DNA of 64,000 nt from Pseudoxanthomonas sp. PXM03 (GTDB lineage Bacteria; Pseudomonadota; Gammaproteobacteria; Xanthomonadales; Xanthomonadaceae): positions 186,001 to 250,000 of the forward strand of contig NZ_JACVAU010000003.1 in assembly GCF_014852005.1 (NCBI RefSeq), in the 5' to 3' direction. The position numbers and the translations under genes were made by a program. Of the stretch, positions 17,218 to 25,199 are shown in pieces; position 1 is the stretch's first letter; each line of letters starts with the position of its first letter. The notes beneath the pieces are model-generated. The model had not been told where the DNA came from and ran no database searches. It saw nothing but the letters and a program-made list of their open reading frames with translations.

Positions 17218-17543
17218 GCAGGTGCACTCCCAGTGGGTGGTGTGCCGCGCACGGAGGCACGACGCGACGCGTCAACGGACGCAGGCGGGGATTGATCGCA
17301 TCGGAAAGGCGCTGCAAGGCAGGCGCAGGAAGAGGGTTGCCGCGTGCGGAACACGCTGCGCGCAAGCGCGCTGCAGATGCGCGTCCTTCCCCGGATGTGG
17401 ACGCGGACATCGACTGATGCGATGCAGCATTGTAGTCCGCATCGCTCACGCGAAGGTCAACGCGATGTTAAGAACGTTGAATTTCGCCGGGAAATCCGCA
17501 CCTTTTCCAACATCACTGCACGTGCATCACGTGCGAGCCACGC
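17218..17543. other. Upstream region of ggpPS
   Basis: 326 bases between the leftward LysR gene and ggpPS; it must contain the ggpPS promoter, plausibly salt-responsive. No clear -35/-10, sigma-E-like or operator sequence was recognised. The last ~90 bases (17450-17540) are less GC-rich than the surroundings. Reading frames here have no coding character. Confidence 0.45.
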
Positions 17544-18458
17544 TCACGCACGCATCGTGGTCGCCGACACCAGCGCATCGATCAACGCGCGCGATGCCGC
17601 GGAGAGGCGACGGTGCGGCGCGTAGATCAACGAGAACGGACGCGTGCGTCCCGACAGGTGCGGCAACACACGCACCAGCTCCGCCCCGCGACGCGTGCAG
17701 GCATCGATGATGAAGTCGTACGTCTGGCAGATGCCCACGCCGGCCTGTGCCAGCGACACCACGCCCAGCACGTCATCGGACACCTCGATGCGCGAGCACG
17801 GCACCCAGTCCACGTCACCGCCGTCCACGCGGAACAGCCACGGCGCCACGCGTCCGCTGCTGGGCAGCACGAACGGCAGGCATGCATGCGCCGCCAGGTC
17901 GTCCAGCGTCTGCGGCGTGCCATGCGCAGCCAGGTAGTCCGGTGAGGCCACCACGCTGAGCGTCGCGTCCTCCAGCGTCCTGCCCACCAGCCCGCTGTCG
18001 GGCAGCGCGCCCAGCCGGATGGCCAGGTCGTAGCCCTCGGCCACCAGGTCCACGTTGCGGTTGGCGATGTTCACTTCCAGCCGCACCTGCGGGTGCTGCT
18101 GCACGAAGTCCCGCAGCAGCCACGGCAGCCGGTAGTGGCCGTAGGTGGTCGGCACGCTGAGCCGCACCTGCCCGCTGAGCGTGCCGGCCTCGCCCTGCAC
18201 CGCGCGCTCGGCATCGTCGATCAGGTGGAACGCGGCACGCGCCTGTTCCACGTACAGGCGGCCGGCCTCGGTCAGGCTGGTCCGGCGCGTGGTCCGCCGC
18301 AGCAACTGGTTGCCCAGCCGCGTCTCCAGCCGGGCGACCGCGCGGCTGATCACCGACGGCGTGGTGGACAGCGCCACCGCCGCGGCGGTCAGCGAGCCGT
18401 GATCCACCACCGCCACCAGCGCCTCGACATCGGCCAGGTGATCGAACCGTCGCGCCAT
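17544..18458 (-). CDS. LysR-family transcriptional regulator
   Basis: 304 residues. The N-terminal winged helix is LADVEALVAVVDHGSLTAAA to VISRAVARLETRLGNQLLRR, followed by a typical substrate-binding domain with VPTTYGHYRLPWLLRDF and GYDLAIRLG. The ATG at 18458 has ggagg upstream on the minus strand. It is divergent from the DJ-1/PfpI gene with a 108-base gap, the classical LysR-target layout, so that gene is its likely target. The effector is unknown. Confidence 0.9.
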   Translation of the reverse strand: MARRFDHLADVEALVAVVDHGSLTAAAVALSTTPSVISRAVARLETRLGNQLLRRTTRRTSLTEAGRLYVEQARAAFHLIDDAERAVQGEAGTLSGQVRLSVPTTYGHYRLPWLLRDFVQQHPQVRLEVNIANRNVDLVAEGYDLAIRLGALPDSGLVGRTLEDATLSVVASPDYLAAHGTPQTLDDLAAHACLPFVLPSSGRVAPWLFRVDGGDVDWVPCSRIEVSDDVLGVVSLAQAGVGICQTYDFIIDACTRRGAELVRVLPHLSGRTRPFSLIYAPHRRLSAASRALIDALVSATTMRA

Positions 18459-18566
18459 TCTTGCCTCCGGAGAACAGATGAATCCCTCTCGGACCAATTT
18501 ATCGCCTCGCGCGCCGGGAATACAGTGCGCGCCATCCCGGGCTTCCCGCCCGCACCGGAGACCCAC

Positions 18567-19409
18567 ATGAAACTGCTCGCCCCCCTCGCCGCTGCCGTCC
18601 TGCTCGCCGTCGCCTCGGCCAACGCCCAGGCCGCCCACGTACTGGTGGTGCTGTCCGATGCCGACCACCTCGACCTGCGCGACGGCCAGATCTACCCCAC
18701 CGGCTTCTACCTCAACGAACTGATGCAGCCGGTCAAGGCGCTGCGCGACGCCGGCCACGAGATCACCTTCGCCACGCCGGAAGGCCGCGCACCGACGGTG
18801 GACCGCACCTCGGTGGACAAGGCCTACTTCGGCAACGACGCTGCCAGCCTGCAATCGCACGCCGACCTGCTGGCGCAGTTGAAGCTGACGTCCGCCACCC
18901 AGTCGCCGGTGCTCAGCCTGGCCCGGGTGGAACAGATCGGTTACGGCGAATTCGACGCCGTCTACATGCCCGGCGGCCACGCGCCCATGCAGGACCTGCT
19001 GGCCAGCCCGGCGCTGGGCCGCCTGCTGACCGACTTCCACCAGCAGGGCAAGCCCACCGCCCTGGTCTGCCACGGCCCCATCGCCCTGCTCTCCACGCTG
19101 CCGGGCAACGCCGCCTTCGTGCAGCGGATGGAGCGCGACAACCGCGCCCCGGCGCCGGCCGACTGGATCTATGCCGGCTATCAGGTCACGGTGATCAGCA
19201 ACGAGGAAGAAGAACAGGCCAAGGCTGCGCTCAACGGCGGCCGCATGAAGTTCTACCCGCAGACGGCACTGCAGCAGGCGGGCGTGCAGTACCGCAGCAA
19301 TGCCCAGCCGTGGCAGTCGAACGTGGTGGTCGATCGGGAACTGATCACCGGCCAGAACCCGGCCTCGGCGGTGGGTGTGGCGAAGGTGTTGCTGGAGCGG
19401 TTGGACTGA
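18567..19409 (+). CDS. Exported DJ-1/PfpI-family protein (type 1 glutamine amidotransferase-like)
   Basis: 280 residues. A signal peptide is predicted (MKLLAPLAAAVLLAVASANAQAA), which is unusual for this mainly cytosolic superfamily. The DJ-1/PfpI fold shows VLSDADHLDLRDGQIYPTGF, YMPGGHAPMQDL and the nucleophile elbow ALVCHGP (Cys168). The long insertions resemble the Hsp31/glyoxalase III-like branch, so chaperone, deglycase or methylglyoxal-related activity is possible. ggag lies upstream of the ATG. It is divergently paired with a LysR regulator. Confidence 0.82.
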   Translation: MKLLAPLAAAVLLAVASANAQAAHVLVVLSDADHLDLRDGQIYPTGFYLNELMQPVKALRDAGHEITFATPEGRAPTVDRTSVDKAYFGNDAASLQSHADLLAQLKLTSATQSPVLSLARVEQIGYGEFDAVYMPGGHAPMQDLLASPALGRLLTDFHQQGKPTALVCHGPIALLSTLPGNAAFVQRMERDNRAPAPADWIYAGYQVTVISNEEEEQAKAALNGGRMKFYPQTALQQAGVQYRSNAQPWQSNVVVDRELITGQNPASAVGVAKVLLERLD

Positions 19410-19471
19410 CCCTCACCGACCGGCGCCTGCCCAGCGCCTGCCTTTCCGGCGGGCGCAGGGGGCGCCCGTAC

Positions 19472-19745
19472 GTCTCTTCTCACACAAAGAGTGTCGCGAC
19501 ACCCTGAAAGGTCCGTTCTTCTCACAGTAGGGGTATCGCGACACCCGAAAAGATCCGTTCTTCTCACAGTAAGGGTGTCGCGAGACCGGAAAAGATCCGC
19601 GCGACACTGAAAAAGGTCCACGCGAGACCGAAAAAGCGTCTCTCTTCTCACAGTCCGGGTATCGGGAGACCGGAAAAGACCCATGCGACACCGGAAAAGA
19701 GTGGCGCGCGACTAAAAAAGGTCCAACGACCTTCGCGACACGCTC
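19472..19745. repeat. 21-bp-periodic repeat array
   Basis: A degenerate array with strict 21-bp phasing. Type-B units (tcgcgacacccgaaaagatc and relatives) begin at 19494, 19536, 19578, 19599, 19620, 19662 and 19683, all spaced by 21 or 42. Type-A units (cttctcacagtaagggt and relatives) begin at 19476, 19518, 19560 and 19644, spaced 42, 42 and 84. Phase is lost after about 19700. Because 21 is a multiple of three, every frame shows 7- or 14-residue peptide repeats, but no frame has a ribosome site. It fills the gap between two convergent genes. Confidence 0.85.
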
Positions 19746-19749
19746 GGCG

Positions 19750-20916
19750 TCAGTCGATGAACGCCTTCTTGCCGTATTCCCAGTTCCACGGCACGCCGGT
19801 TTCCCCCAGCACGAAGGCCACCAGCCGCGGGAATGCGCGCTCGGCGCGCACGTCGTTGCCCAGGATCACCACGCAGCGCCTGCGCTGCTTCACGCACACC
19901 CAGGTGTTGCCGGTGGAATCGTTGTGCCCGCCCTTGTAGAAGCCGGGGCCCTGCGGTCCCTCGAACACCACCACGCCCAGCCCGGCGGCCAGGTCCTTGC
20001 GGCGCTGCGCGGGCGGGAGTTCGTCCTGCAACGTGGGGAATTGCGAAGCCGTCGTGATCGGCCGTTGCGGCGACGTCATCGCGGCGAACGTGTCCGCGCG
20101 CAAGCCCTCGCCGTTGATGTACGCCGCGGCGACGTTCGCCATGTCGGCGATGGTGGTATCCATCGAACCGGCGGCACGCACGCGGCTACGTTCGTCGTGC
20201 GGCTCGACGGTGCCGTCTTCTGTCCAGCCATCGGCGAGGTTGGCGGCGAAGTCGGGGCGCCAGATCATGCTGGTGTTCGGCATGCCGAAACGGTCGAACA
20301 CGCGCCGCTGCATCTCCGCGCCGAGGTCCAGGCCCAGCCCGCGCTCGATCACGTACTGCAGCAGGATCAGGCCCTCGCCCGAGTACGCATAACGGGTGCC
20401 GGGATCGAAGTGGAAGCGCAGCTTCCCGTCGGGTTCGAGGTAGGCGAAGTTGGCGAAGCCGCTGCTGTGGGTCAGCAGGTGGCGTGCGGTGATCGTCTTC
20501 CAGCGCGGATCGCCGGCCAGATCGGGCCACGGGCCGTAGGCGTCTTCGGCCGGGTACTCGGTCAGCGGCTTGTCGAGGTACTCGCCGACGGGACGGTCCA
20601 GGTCGAGCCTGCCCTCCTCCACCAGTTGCATCACGGTGTAGGCGAACACCGCCTTGGTCAGCGAGGCGCCGTACATCACGGTGTCGGTCTGCAACGGATC
20701 GCCTTTCGCATTGCGCTGGCCGTAGGCGGCCACGTGCACCACCTTGCCATCGTCGATCACCGCGATGGCAAGGCCGTTGGCCTGCGCGGCCTTCATCGCA
20801 GCGGCGACTTCGGCATCCAGCGCGGCGCGGGTGGGAATGGGATGCGGCGCAGGTCCTGCCGCAGACGCGGCGAACGGCAGCATGGCGAGCAGGCAGATTC
20901 CGAGCAGTGGACGCAT
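19750..20916 (-). CDS. Exported serine beta-lactamase-family hydrolase
   Basis: 388 residues with a Sec signal peptide (cleavage near ASA-AG). The beta-lactamase/penicillin-binding fold has the nucleophile motif SLTK (Ser85, Lys88), LLTHSSGFANF and the second-motif tyrosine in RYAYSGEGLILLQYVIE (Tyr178, with Gly in place of the usual Asn). KGGHNDSTGNTW is probably the KTG-equivalent. Such class C-like proteins are usually esterases or peptidases rather than resistance enzymes. The stop lies directly next to the 21-bp repeat array. Confidence 0.85.
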   Translation of the reverse strand: MRPLLGICLLAMLPFAASAAGPAPHPIPTRAALDAEVAAAMKAAQANGLAIAVIDDGKVVHVAAYGQRNAKGDPLQTDTVMYGASLTKAVFAYTVMQLVEEGRLDLDRPVGEYLDKPLTEYPAEDAYGPWPDLAGDPRWKTITARHLLTHSSGFANFAYLEPDGKLRFHFDPGTRYAYSGEGLILLQYVIERGLGLDLGAEMQRRVFDRFGMPNTSMIWRPDFAANLADGWTEDGTVEPHDERSRVRAAGSMDTTIADMANVAAAYINGEGLRADTFAAMTSPQRPITTASQFPTLQDELPPAQRRKDLAAGLGVVVFEGPQGPGFYKGGHNDSTGNTWVCVKQRRRCVVILGNDVRAERAFPRLVAFVLGETGVPWNWEYGKKAFID

Positions 20917-21013
20917 GACCCCTCCTGTTTCAGCCCGATGATACGGACTCCAGGGAGTGGGTTAAGCGTCGGAAGTCACGGGGTTGGCAGCACCCGACGC
21001 GTCGGCCCGTCGG

Positions 21014-21295
21014 TTACGCCAACAGGATCTTCATCAGCGCGACCGTCGCCACGGCCGCCACCAGCCAGATCGTCACGCGCTTGAGCAACGCGGCATCCAG
21101 TGCCCCGGCCGCCCGCGCTTCGCGTGACGGAGTGAAACCCACGACCAGCACATGCACCGGCAGCGCGACCACCAGCAGGAACGCGAACACCCAGTTCAAC
21201 GTCTCGTCCCCCAATCGCGGCCAGATCAACGGCATCACGATGCCGGCGAAGAGGCCGGCGATGGCGGCGGTGAGGGGGGTGGGGGTGAGTTTCAT
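21014..21295 (-). CDS. Small membrane protein, three predicted helices
   Basis: 93 residues of unknown function. Hydrophobic segments lie at about 8-25 (LTAAIAGLFAGIVMPLIWP), 34-53 (NWVFAFLLVVALPVHVLVVG) and 72-92 (VTIWLVAAVATVALMKILLA), with a charged loop PSREARAAG between the last two. The Pro/Thr start MKLTPTPLTAAIAG follows a purine-poor leader. Codon use matches the genome. Confidence 0.65.
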   Translation of the reverse strand: MKLTPTPLTAAIAGLFAGIVMPLIWPRLGDETLNWVFAFLLVVALPVHVLVVGFTPSREARAAGALDAALLKRVTIWLVAAVATVALMKILLA

Positions 21296-21366
21296 GCTGG
21301 TGGCGTTGCGTTGAGGCTTGATCGCAGTCTAACGGACGACGGGTAGAGGATCGGCTCCCGAATGGT

Positions 21367-21982
21367 CGTAGGATGGGTCGAGCGAAGCGACACCCATCAA
21401 CACCATCCCCGAGGTCAAGGAATGACCGACTACCGACGCACCCTCATCCCCGGTGCCACCTACTTCTTCACCGTCAATCTCGCCGACCGTCGTGAAACGC
21501 TGCTGGTCGACCACATCGACCTGTTACGCGATGCATTCCGGTACGTGCGCCGCCGCCATCCGTTCGATATCGACGCCATGGTCGTGCTTCCGGATCACCT
21601 GCACGCCATCTTGACCTTACCATCCGGCGACGCCGATTTCCCCCTGCGCTGGCGCCTTATCAAGACCTGGTTTTCACGCCACCTGCCCCACGGCGAACAT
21701 CGACGCGCGAGCCGTATCAACGAAGGCGAGCGCGGCATCTGGCAACGGCGATATTGGGAGCATCTGATACGCGATGAGGCCGACTTCGCGCGGCATGTGG
21801 ACTACATCCACTGGAATCCGGTGAAGCATGGGCACGTGGCGCGTGATGTGGATTGGCCTTACTCCACATTCCATCGGTTTGTGCAGGATGGGGTGTTGAC
21901 GGAGAATTGGGCTTGCGCTGAAAACGACGCTGGCTTCGGAGAGCGCTACTGATGGGTATCGCTGCGCTCAACCCATCCTACG
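21367..21982 (+). mobile_element. RAYT unit: transposase gene flanked by inverted REP elements (family B)
   Basis: Left REP 21367-21398 (cgtaggatgggtcgagcg-aagcgacacccatc) and right REP 21951-21982 (gatgggtatcgctgcgctca-acccatcctacg) are inverted copies. They bracket a REP-associated tyrosine transposase gene, and the right REP overlaps its stop codon. The same REP occurs as close inverted pairs at 22839-22927 and 23749-23854. RAYTs process single-stranded REP hairpins and are thought to spread them. Confidence 0.85.
21422..21952 (+). CDS. REP-associated tyrosine transposase (RAYT, Y1/IS200-like)
   Basis: 176 residues. The HUH nuclease fold opens with YFFTVNLADRRETLL. The metal-binding HUH motif is in MVVLPDHLHAIL (His-Leu-His) and the catalytic tyrosine is in VDYIHWNPVKHGHV. 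Both are intact, so the enzyme looks active. Length and motifs fit the RAYT subgroup rather than IS200/IS605 TnpA. The ATG at 21422 follows agg/aagga; the frame extends upstream only through REP sequence. Confidence 0.92.
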   Translation: MTDYRRTLIPGATYFFTVNLADRRETLLVDHIDLLRDAFRYVRRRHPFDIDAMVVLPDHLHAILTLPSGDADFPLRWRLIKTWFSRHLPHGEHRRASRINEGERGIWQRRYWEHLIRDEADFARHVDYIHWNPVKHGHVARDVDWPYSTFHRFVQDGVLTENWACAENDAGFGERY

Positions 21983-21985
21983 GGC

Positions 21986-22801
21986 CTAAGTACGCGGCCT
22001 TTCATTTCCTGCGGGGGTCTCGTCCGTTGAGGTCGCAATACTAGGCAGCCCCCCATCACGTCCGGTTTGCTCTTGAAAGAGCTGAAGCCTCCGATGGACC
22101 ATTTCCGAGTGCGCTTCCATCCCAAGCGCTCTCGTCGCATAGATGAAAGACAGGCCCGCTCGGTAAACCACGTTCCATACATCGTCCGCGTAGTCGACAA
22201 TCTTGTGCGTACCATGCATGCCGCGCACCAGGAACATCTCGCTACGATCGTCGTAGATTTCCATGATCTGTGGCGCTGCTCCGTGCACATAGCCGGAGTA
22301 GGCTTTATGCACGACGTTCGCGACTACATTCGCGCCACTCGGATTATCTAGAAAACTAGAGTTATAAGCGTGAATCTTCTTCCTCCGCACTTGATCTCTA
22401 GTCTTGTGCGATGCAACGGTATGTTCGAAATCCTCGAACTCTTCTTCCCAAAAGCCACTCAGAAACCTTCGGTGGAGGTCTGTTTCGCCCTCTGTGATTG
22501 CAAGCGAAAGGAACAGCACATCTTCATTTGCTTCGTCGATAGTTCTTTGAATTATCGCTTGTTCCATAACGTGCCCCTCATTCAATAGAATAAAAGCGGC
22601 ATGCAGGGCGCTAAGGATTTTCGCCAGCTTCAGAATGATTGCATGCGGGACATCGCGCTGCGGCAAGCGAAGCATGTAATTGTTCTCGCCCACCTCAACG
22701 GGAACAGGCTTAGTGATGCCTGATTCTATGTCCCGGAAGACACGCTCGTACGTCGTGATGATTAGTCCGTGTGGACGAAGATCGATGTATTTCTGAGCCA
22801 T
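21986..22801 (-). CDS. Unknown low-GC protein inside the REP block
   Basis: 271 residues, not recognised. It is mainly helical, with a central region resembling ILKLAKILSALHAAFILLNEG followed by MEQAIIQRTIDEANEDVLFLSLAI, loosely like DUF5677-type proteins. A charged stretch EEEFEDFEHTVASHKTRDQVRRKK and a Ser/Thr-rich tail follow. GC content and codon use are clearly lower than in neighbours, for example many AT-ending codons at 22330-22600, indicating recent acquisition. REPs lie within 4 bases of its stop and 38 bases before its start. There is no signal peptide or catalytic motif that I can name. Confidence 0.72.
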   Translation of the reverse strand: MAQKYIDLRPHGLIITTYERVFRDIESGITKPVPVEVGENNYMLRLPQRDVPHAIILKLAKILSALHAAFILLNEGHVMEQAIIQRTIDEANEDVLFLSLAITEGETDLHRRFLSGFWEEEFEDFEHTVASHKTRDQVRRKKIHAYNSSFLDNPSGANVVANVVHKAYSGYVHGAAPQIMEIYDDRSEMFLVRGMHGTHKIVDYADDVWNVVYRAGLSFIYATRALGMEAHSEMVHRRLQLFQEQTGRDGGLPSIATSTDETPAGNERPRT

Positions 22802-22838
22802 ATGTCTTCCCGATTCTTCGAACTTAGCACCGCTAGGA

Positions 22839-22927
22839 CGTAGGATGGGTTGAGCGCAGCGATACCCATCATCACGGACCATCCGACACAACGAACCGAT
22901 GGGTATCGCTACGCTCAACCCATCCCA
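22839..22927. repeat. Inverted REP pair (REPIN-like), family B
   Basis: Copy 22839-22870 (cgtaggatgggttgagcg...) faces copy 22898-22927 (gatgggtatcgctacgctca...), separated by 27 bases. This head-to-head doublet is the form proposed as the mobile unit moved by RAYTs. Each copy matches those flanking the transposase with one to three differences. Confidence 0.88.
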
Positions 22928-22939
22928 CCTTTCTTGCGG

Positions 22940-23728
22940 TCAAGAGGCCGGAAGAAACGCCCCCGCCTCGACAAGCTCGACGCCCGGCGCAGACCGCAAA
23001 CAGGCTGCCAGCTGAGGAACGTGTCCTTGGCCGTAGAACACCACCGCGCGATCACCGGGCTTGAGGGCCTGCAGCAGGCGCGCGCAGATCGCGAAATTGC
23101 GCTTCGCCCAGGCGGCATTGAGTTCGACACCGGGCTGTTGCTCGCCGCTTCCGTAGCGCAGGAACTCCGCGTAGAAGCTCGCGGCCTCATCGAGGGCTTG
23201 CGGGGTATTCATTTCGCGCAGCACGCCGCCGATGCTGTGGGTGGTCTGCAGTGCGGTAATGCGCGCCGTGATGCCCTGGGCCTGCGCCATCAGTGCTTGC
23301 AGATCGCCTGACTTGCCATTGGCCTGCGCCCACGCGCTCAACGGTTCGAATGGGAAGTCACCCGGGACATCCAGCCCGTGAACGCGTTCGAGCCCGACTT
23401 GCTTGGCCAAGCGGAATCCCAACTGCACAACCTCATTGCGGGAGGCCGGCAGCGTGCCGTCGAGATAACGCGCGTAGTTGTCGCGCGCCGCTTCAGCCGG
23501 CCACTCGACGCCAACGAATGTCGGCTGGAACCCGGCCAGGGCATCGGTCACCGCCTGCAGTTCTGCCTGACGCCGGGGCACCGTGACGTCCACCGACTCC
23601 ACGTTGGCCTGGTCCTGACCCGGATTGCTGAAGTGGTAGGTGCCTACGACGATGACGCGCGCCGGCGGGTCGGAGGCCCACGCGGCCCCATGGAGAAGGA
23701 GCAATGCCAGCACTAGAAGACGACGCAT
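22940..23728 (-). CDS. Exported protein of DUF5694 type (TraB/PrgY-like)
   Basis: 262 residues with a signal peptide (MRRLLVLALLLLHGAAWA). The mature part starts with VIVVGTYHFSNPGQD, where a Gly-Thr-x-His motif near the N-terminus recalls TraB/erythromycin-esterase-like metalloproteins. GVEWPAEAARDNYARYL and RAVVFYGQGHVPQLAACL near the end supply further conserved Glu and His. Function is unknown; a periplasmic hydrolase is plausible. An in-frame ATG at 23782 lies in REP sequence and is rejected in favour of 23728. Confidence 0.75.
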   Translation of the reverse strand: MRRLLVLALLLLHGAAWASDPPARVIVVGTYHFSNPGQDQANVESVDVTVPRRQAELQAVTDALAGFQPTFVGVEWPAEAARDNYARYLDGTLPASRNEVVQLGFRLAKQVGLERVHGLDVPGDFPFEPLSAWAQANGKSGDLQALMAQAQGITARITALQTTHSIGGVLREMNTPQALDEAASFYAEFLRYGSGEQQPGVELNAAWAKRNFAICARLLQALKPGDRAVVFYGQGHVPQLAACLRSAPGVELVEAGAFLPAS

Positions 23729-23748
23729 GACCGGTTCCTCCAACACGC

Positions 23749-23854
23749 AGGATGGGATGAGCGTAGCGCCTTTCAACGACAAAGCCGATTACCAATCAGC
23801 GCGGAGATAAGACACCCCGAAGCGATGGGTATCGCTACGCTCAACCCATCCTAC
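23749..23854. repeat. Degenerate inverted REP pair, family B
   Basis: A decayed left copy (23749-23770, aggatgggatgagcgtagcg) faces a well-preserved right copy (23824-23854). They lie between the DUF5694-like gene and tRNA-Ser. Confidence 0.75.
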
Positions 23855-23872
23855 ATTTCATGGTTGCCGAAG

Positions 23873-23962
23873 TGGCGGAGAGAGTGGGATTCGAACCCAC
23901 GGTAGGCTTGCACCTACGGCAGTTTTCAAGACTGCTGCCTTAAACCGCTCGGCCATCTCTCC
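23873..23962 (-). tRNA. tRNA-Ser (UGA anticodon)
   Basis: 90-base tRNA with a 7-bp acceptor stem (ggagaga / tctctcc) and an encoded CCA end. The D arm is GCCGAGCGG-type, the anticodon loop reads cttgaaa giving UGA, a long class II variable arm (cgtaggtgcaagcctacc) is typical of serine, and the T arm has gttcgaatc. A REP pair and the LysR gene flank it. Confidence 0.97.
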
Positions 23963-24075
23963 GTTGTCTGGAACTGCCCGCGACCCCATCGCGGTGCATC
24001 GCCACCCTGCCCCGGCGGCGCGCCCGGCCCCTTGCAGGCCGGACGGCATTTTCGCACGAACACCCTGCCCGTGGC

Positions 24076-25083
24076 TTACGAGGCCTTCTTCACCTTGCCC
24101 GCCTTGGTGTTGTCGATGGCCATCGCGATGGCCTTCTCCTTCTCCTCCGAACACTTGCCGCCGCAATCCAGGCGCGAAGATTCGATCTGCTGCGGCAGGT
24201 GCTCGGCCAGGAAATCGATGAACACCCGCACCGCCGGCAACATGCCCCGGCGCGAGGCGAACACCGCATGGCAGATGCCCTGCGGCAGGCTCCACTCCGG
24301 CAGCACCACCTCCAGCTCGCCCTTGCGCACCGCGTCGGCGCACACCGTCTCCGGCAGCAGCGTGATGCCGTAACCGTCCTTCGCCATCGACTGCAGCAGC
24401 GGGAAATCGAACCCCGCCAGGCGCGGATTCAACTCGATGCGGCGCACCTCGCCATTGGGCCCATGCAGCTCCCAGCGCTGTCGCGCCTCGTCCTCGCTGA
24501 TGCTGAGCGTGACGTGCTCGGCCAGGTCTTCCGGCACCTTCGGGCGGCCGGCGCGGTTGAGGTACTTCGGGCTGGCCACCAGCAATTCCTGGATCTGGCC
24601 GAAGCTGCGCATCACCAGGCTGCCGTCGTCGTCCAGCTTGGCGCGCACGCGCAGGGCCACGTCGTAACCCTCGTTGATGATGTCCACGCGGCGGTTGTTG
24701 ACGTGCAGCTGCAACCGCACCTTCGGATACTTGTCGAGGAAGGCCGGCAGGATCTTCGGCAACTGCATCTGCGCCACCGCCACCGGCACGCTGACACGCA
24801 CCACACCACGCGGTTCCGCGCTCAGGCGATCGACCACCTCGCGCGCGGCCTGGGCTTCGGCCAGCATCGTCTGCGCATGGCGGTGCACGCTCATGCCCAC
24901 GTCCGTCACCGCGAAGCGGCGGGTGGAGCGCTGCAGCAGGCGTACGCCCAGGTCGGTCTCCAACTGGCTGATGCGCCGGCTCAGGCGGGACTTGGGGATG
25001 CCCAGCGCCCGTTCCGCCGCGGCGAAGCCGCCGTGGTCCACCACCATCGCGAAGTAATAGAGGTCATTGAGGTCGTGCTGCAT
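24076..25083 (-). CDS. LysR-family transcriptional regulator, probable regulator of azoR
   Basis: 335 residues. The helix-turn-helix is LNDLYYFAMVVDHGGFAAAE to SRLSRRISQLETDLGVRLLQR, followed by an effector domain with VPVAVAQMQLPKILPAFLDKYP and GYDVALRVRAKL. The C-terminus is longer than usual and Cys/Lys/Glu-rich (SSRLDCGGKCSEEKEKAIAM), a possible metal- or redox-sensitive tail. It is divergent from azoR with a 116-base gap; quinone- or electrophile-responsive LysR/azoR pairs are common. Confidence 0.9.
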   Translation of the reverse strand: MQHDLNDLYYFAMVVDHGGFAAAERALGIPKSRLSRRISQLETDLGVRLLQRSTRRFAVTDVGMSVHRHAQTMLAEAQAAREVVDRLSAEPRGVVRVSVPVAVAQMQLPKILPAFLDKYPKVRLQLHVNNRRVDIINEGYDVALRVRAKLDDDGSLVMRSFGQIQELLVASPKYLNRAGRPKVPEDLAEHVTLSISEDEARQRWELHGPNGEVRRIELNPRLAGFDFPLLQSMAKDGYGITLLPETVCADAVRKGELEVVLPEWSLPQGICHAVFASRRGMLPAVRVFIDFLAEHLPQQIESSRLDCGGKCSEEKEKAIAMAIDNTKAGKVKKAS

Positions 25084-25199
25084 GAATTAGTCTCGCCTTT
25101 AGAACGATCAGTGACGTTTAACCACGTTTATCCCATCAATGCAACGACCTACAGTATTCTCCAACGCGGTTGAGGCCGCATCCCGACCGGAGAACCACC

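Noticed and set aside
19413-19691. 92-codon minus-strand frame with repeated peptide YPYCEKNG/HPYCEKNG
   Set aside because: Because the DNA repeat is 21 bases, all frames are repetitive there. The ATG has no ribosome site and the product is a mere readout of the array followed by the complement of a neighbouring gene end.
19472-19745. Possible CRISPR array
   Set aside because: Units are contiguous and degenerate, with 21-base period and no conserved repeat separated by unique spacers; no cas genes are near.
19750-20916. Beta-lactam resistance gene
   Set aside because: The protein belongs to the broad serine-hydrolase group related to class C beta-lactamases. The second motif departs from YxN, and there is no ampR-like neighbour.
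21986-22801. Claim of a phage-defence or toxin gene
   Set aside because: Low GC and REP flanks are suggestive, but there is no recognisable catalytic motif or partner gene, so no function was assigned.
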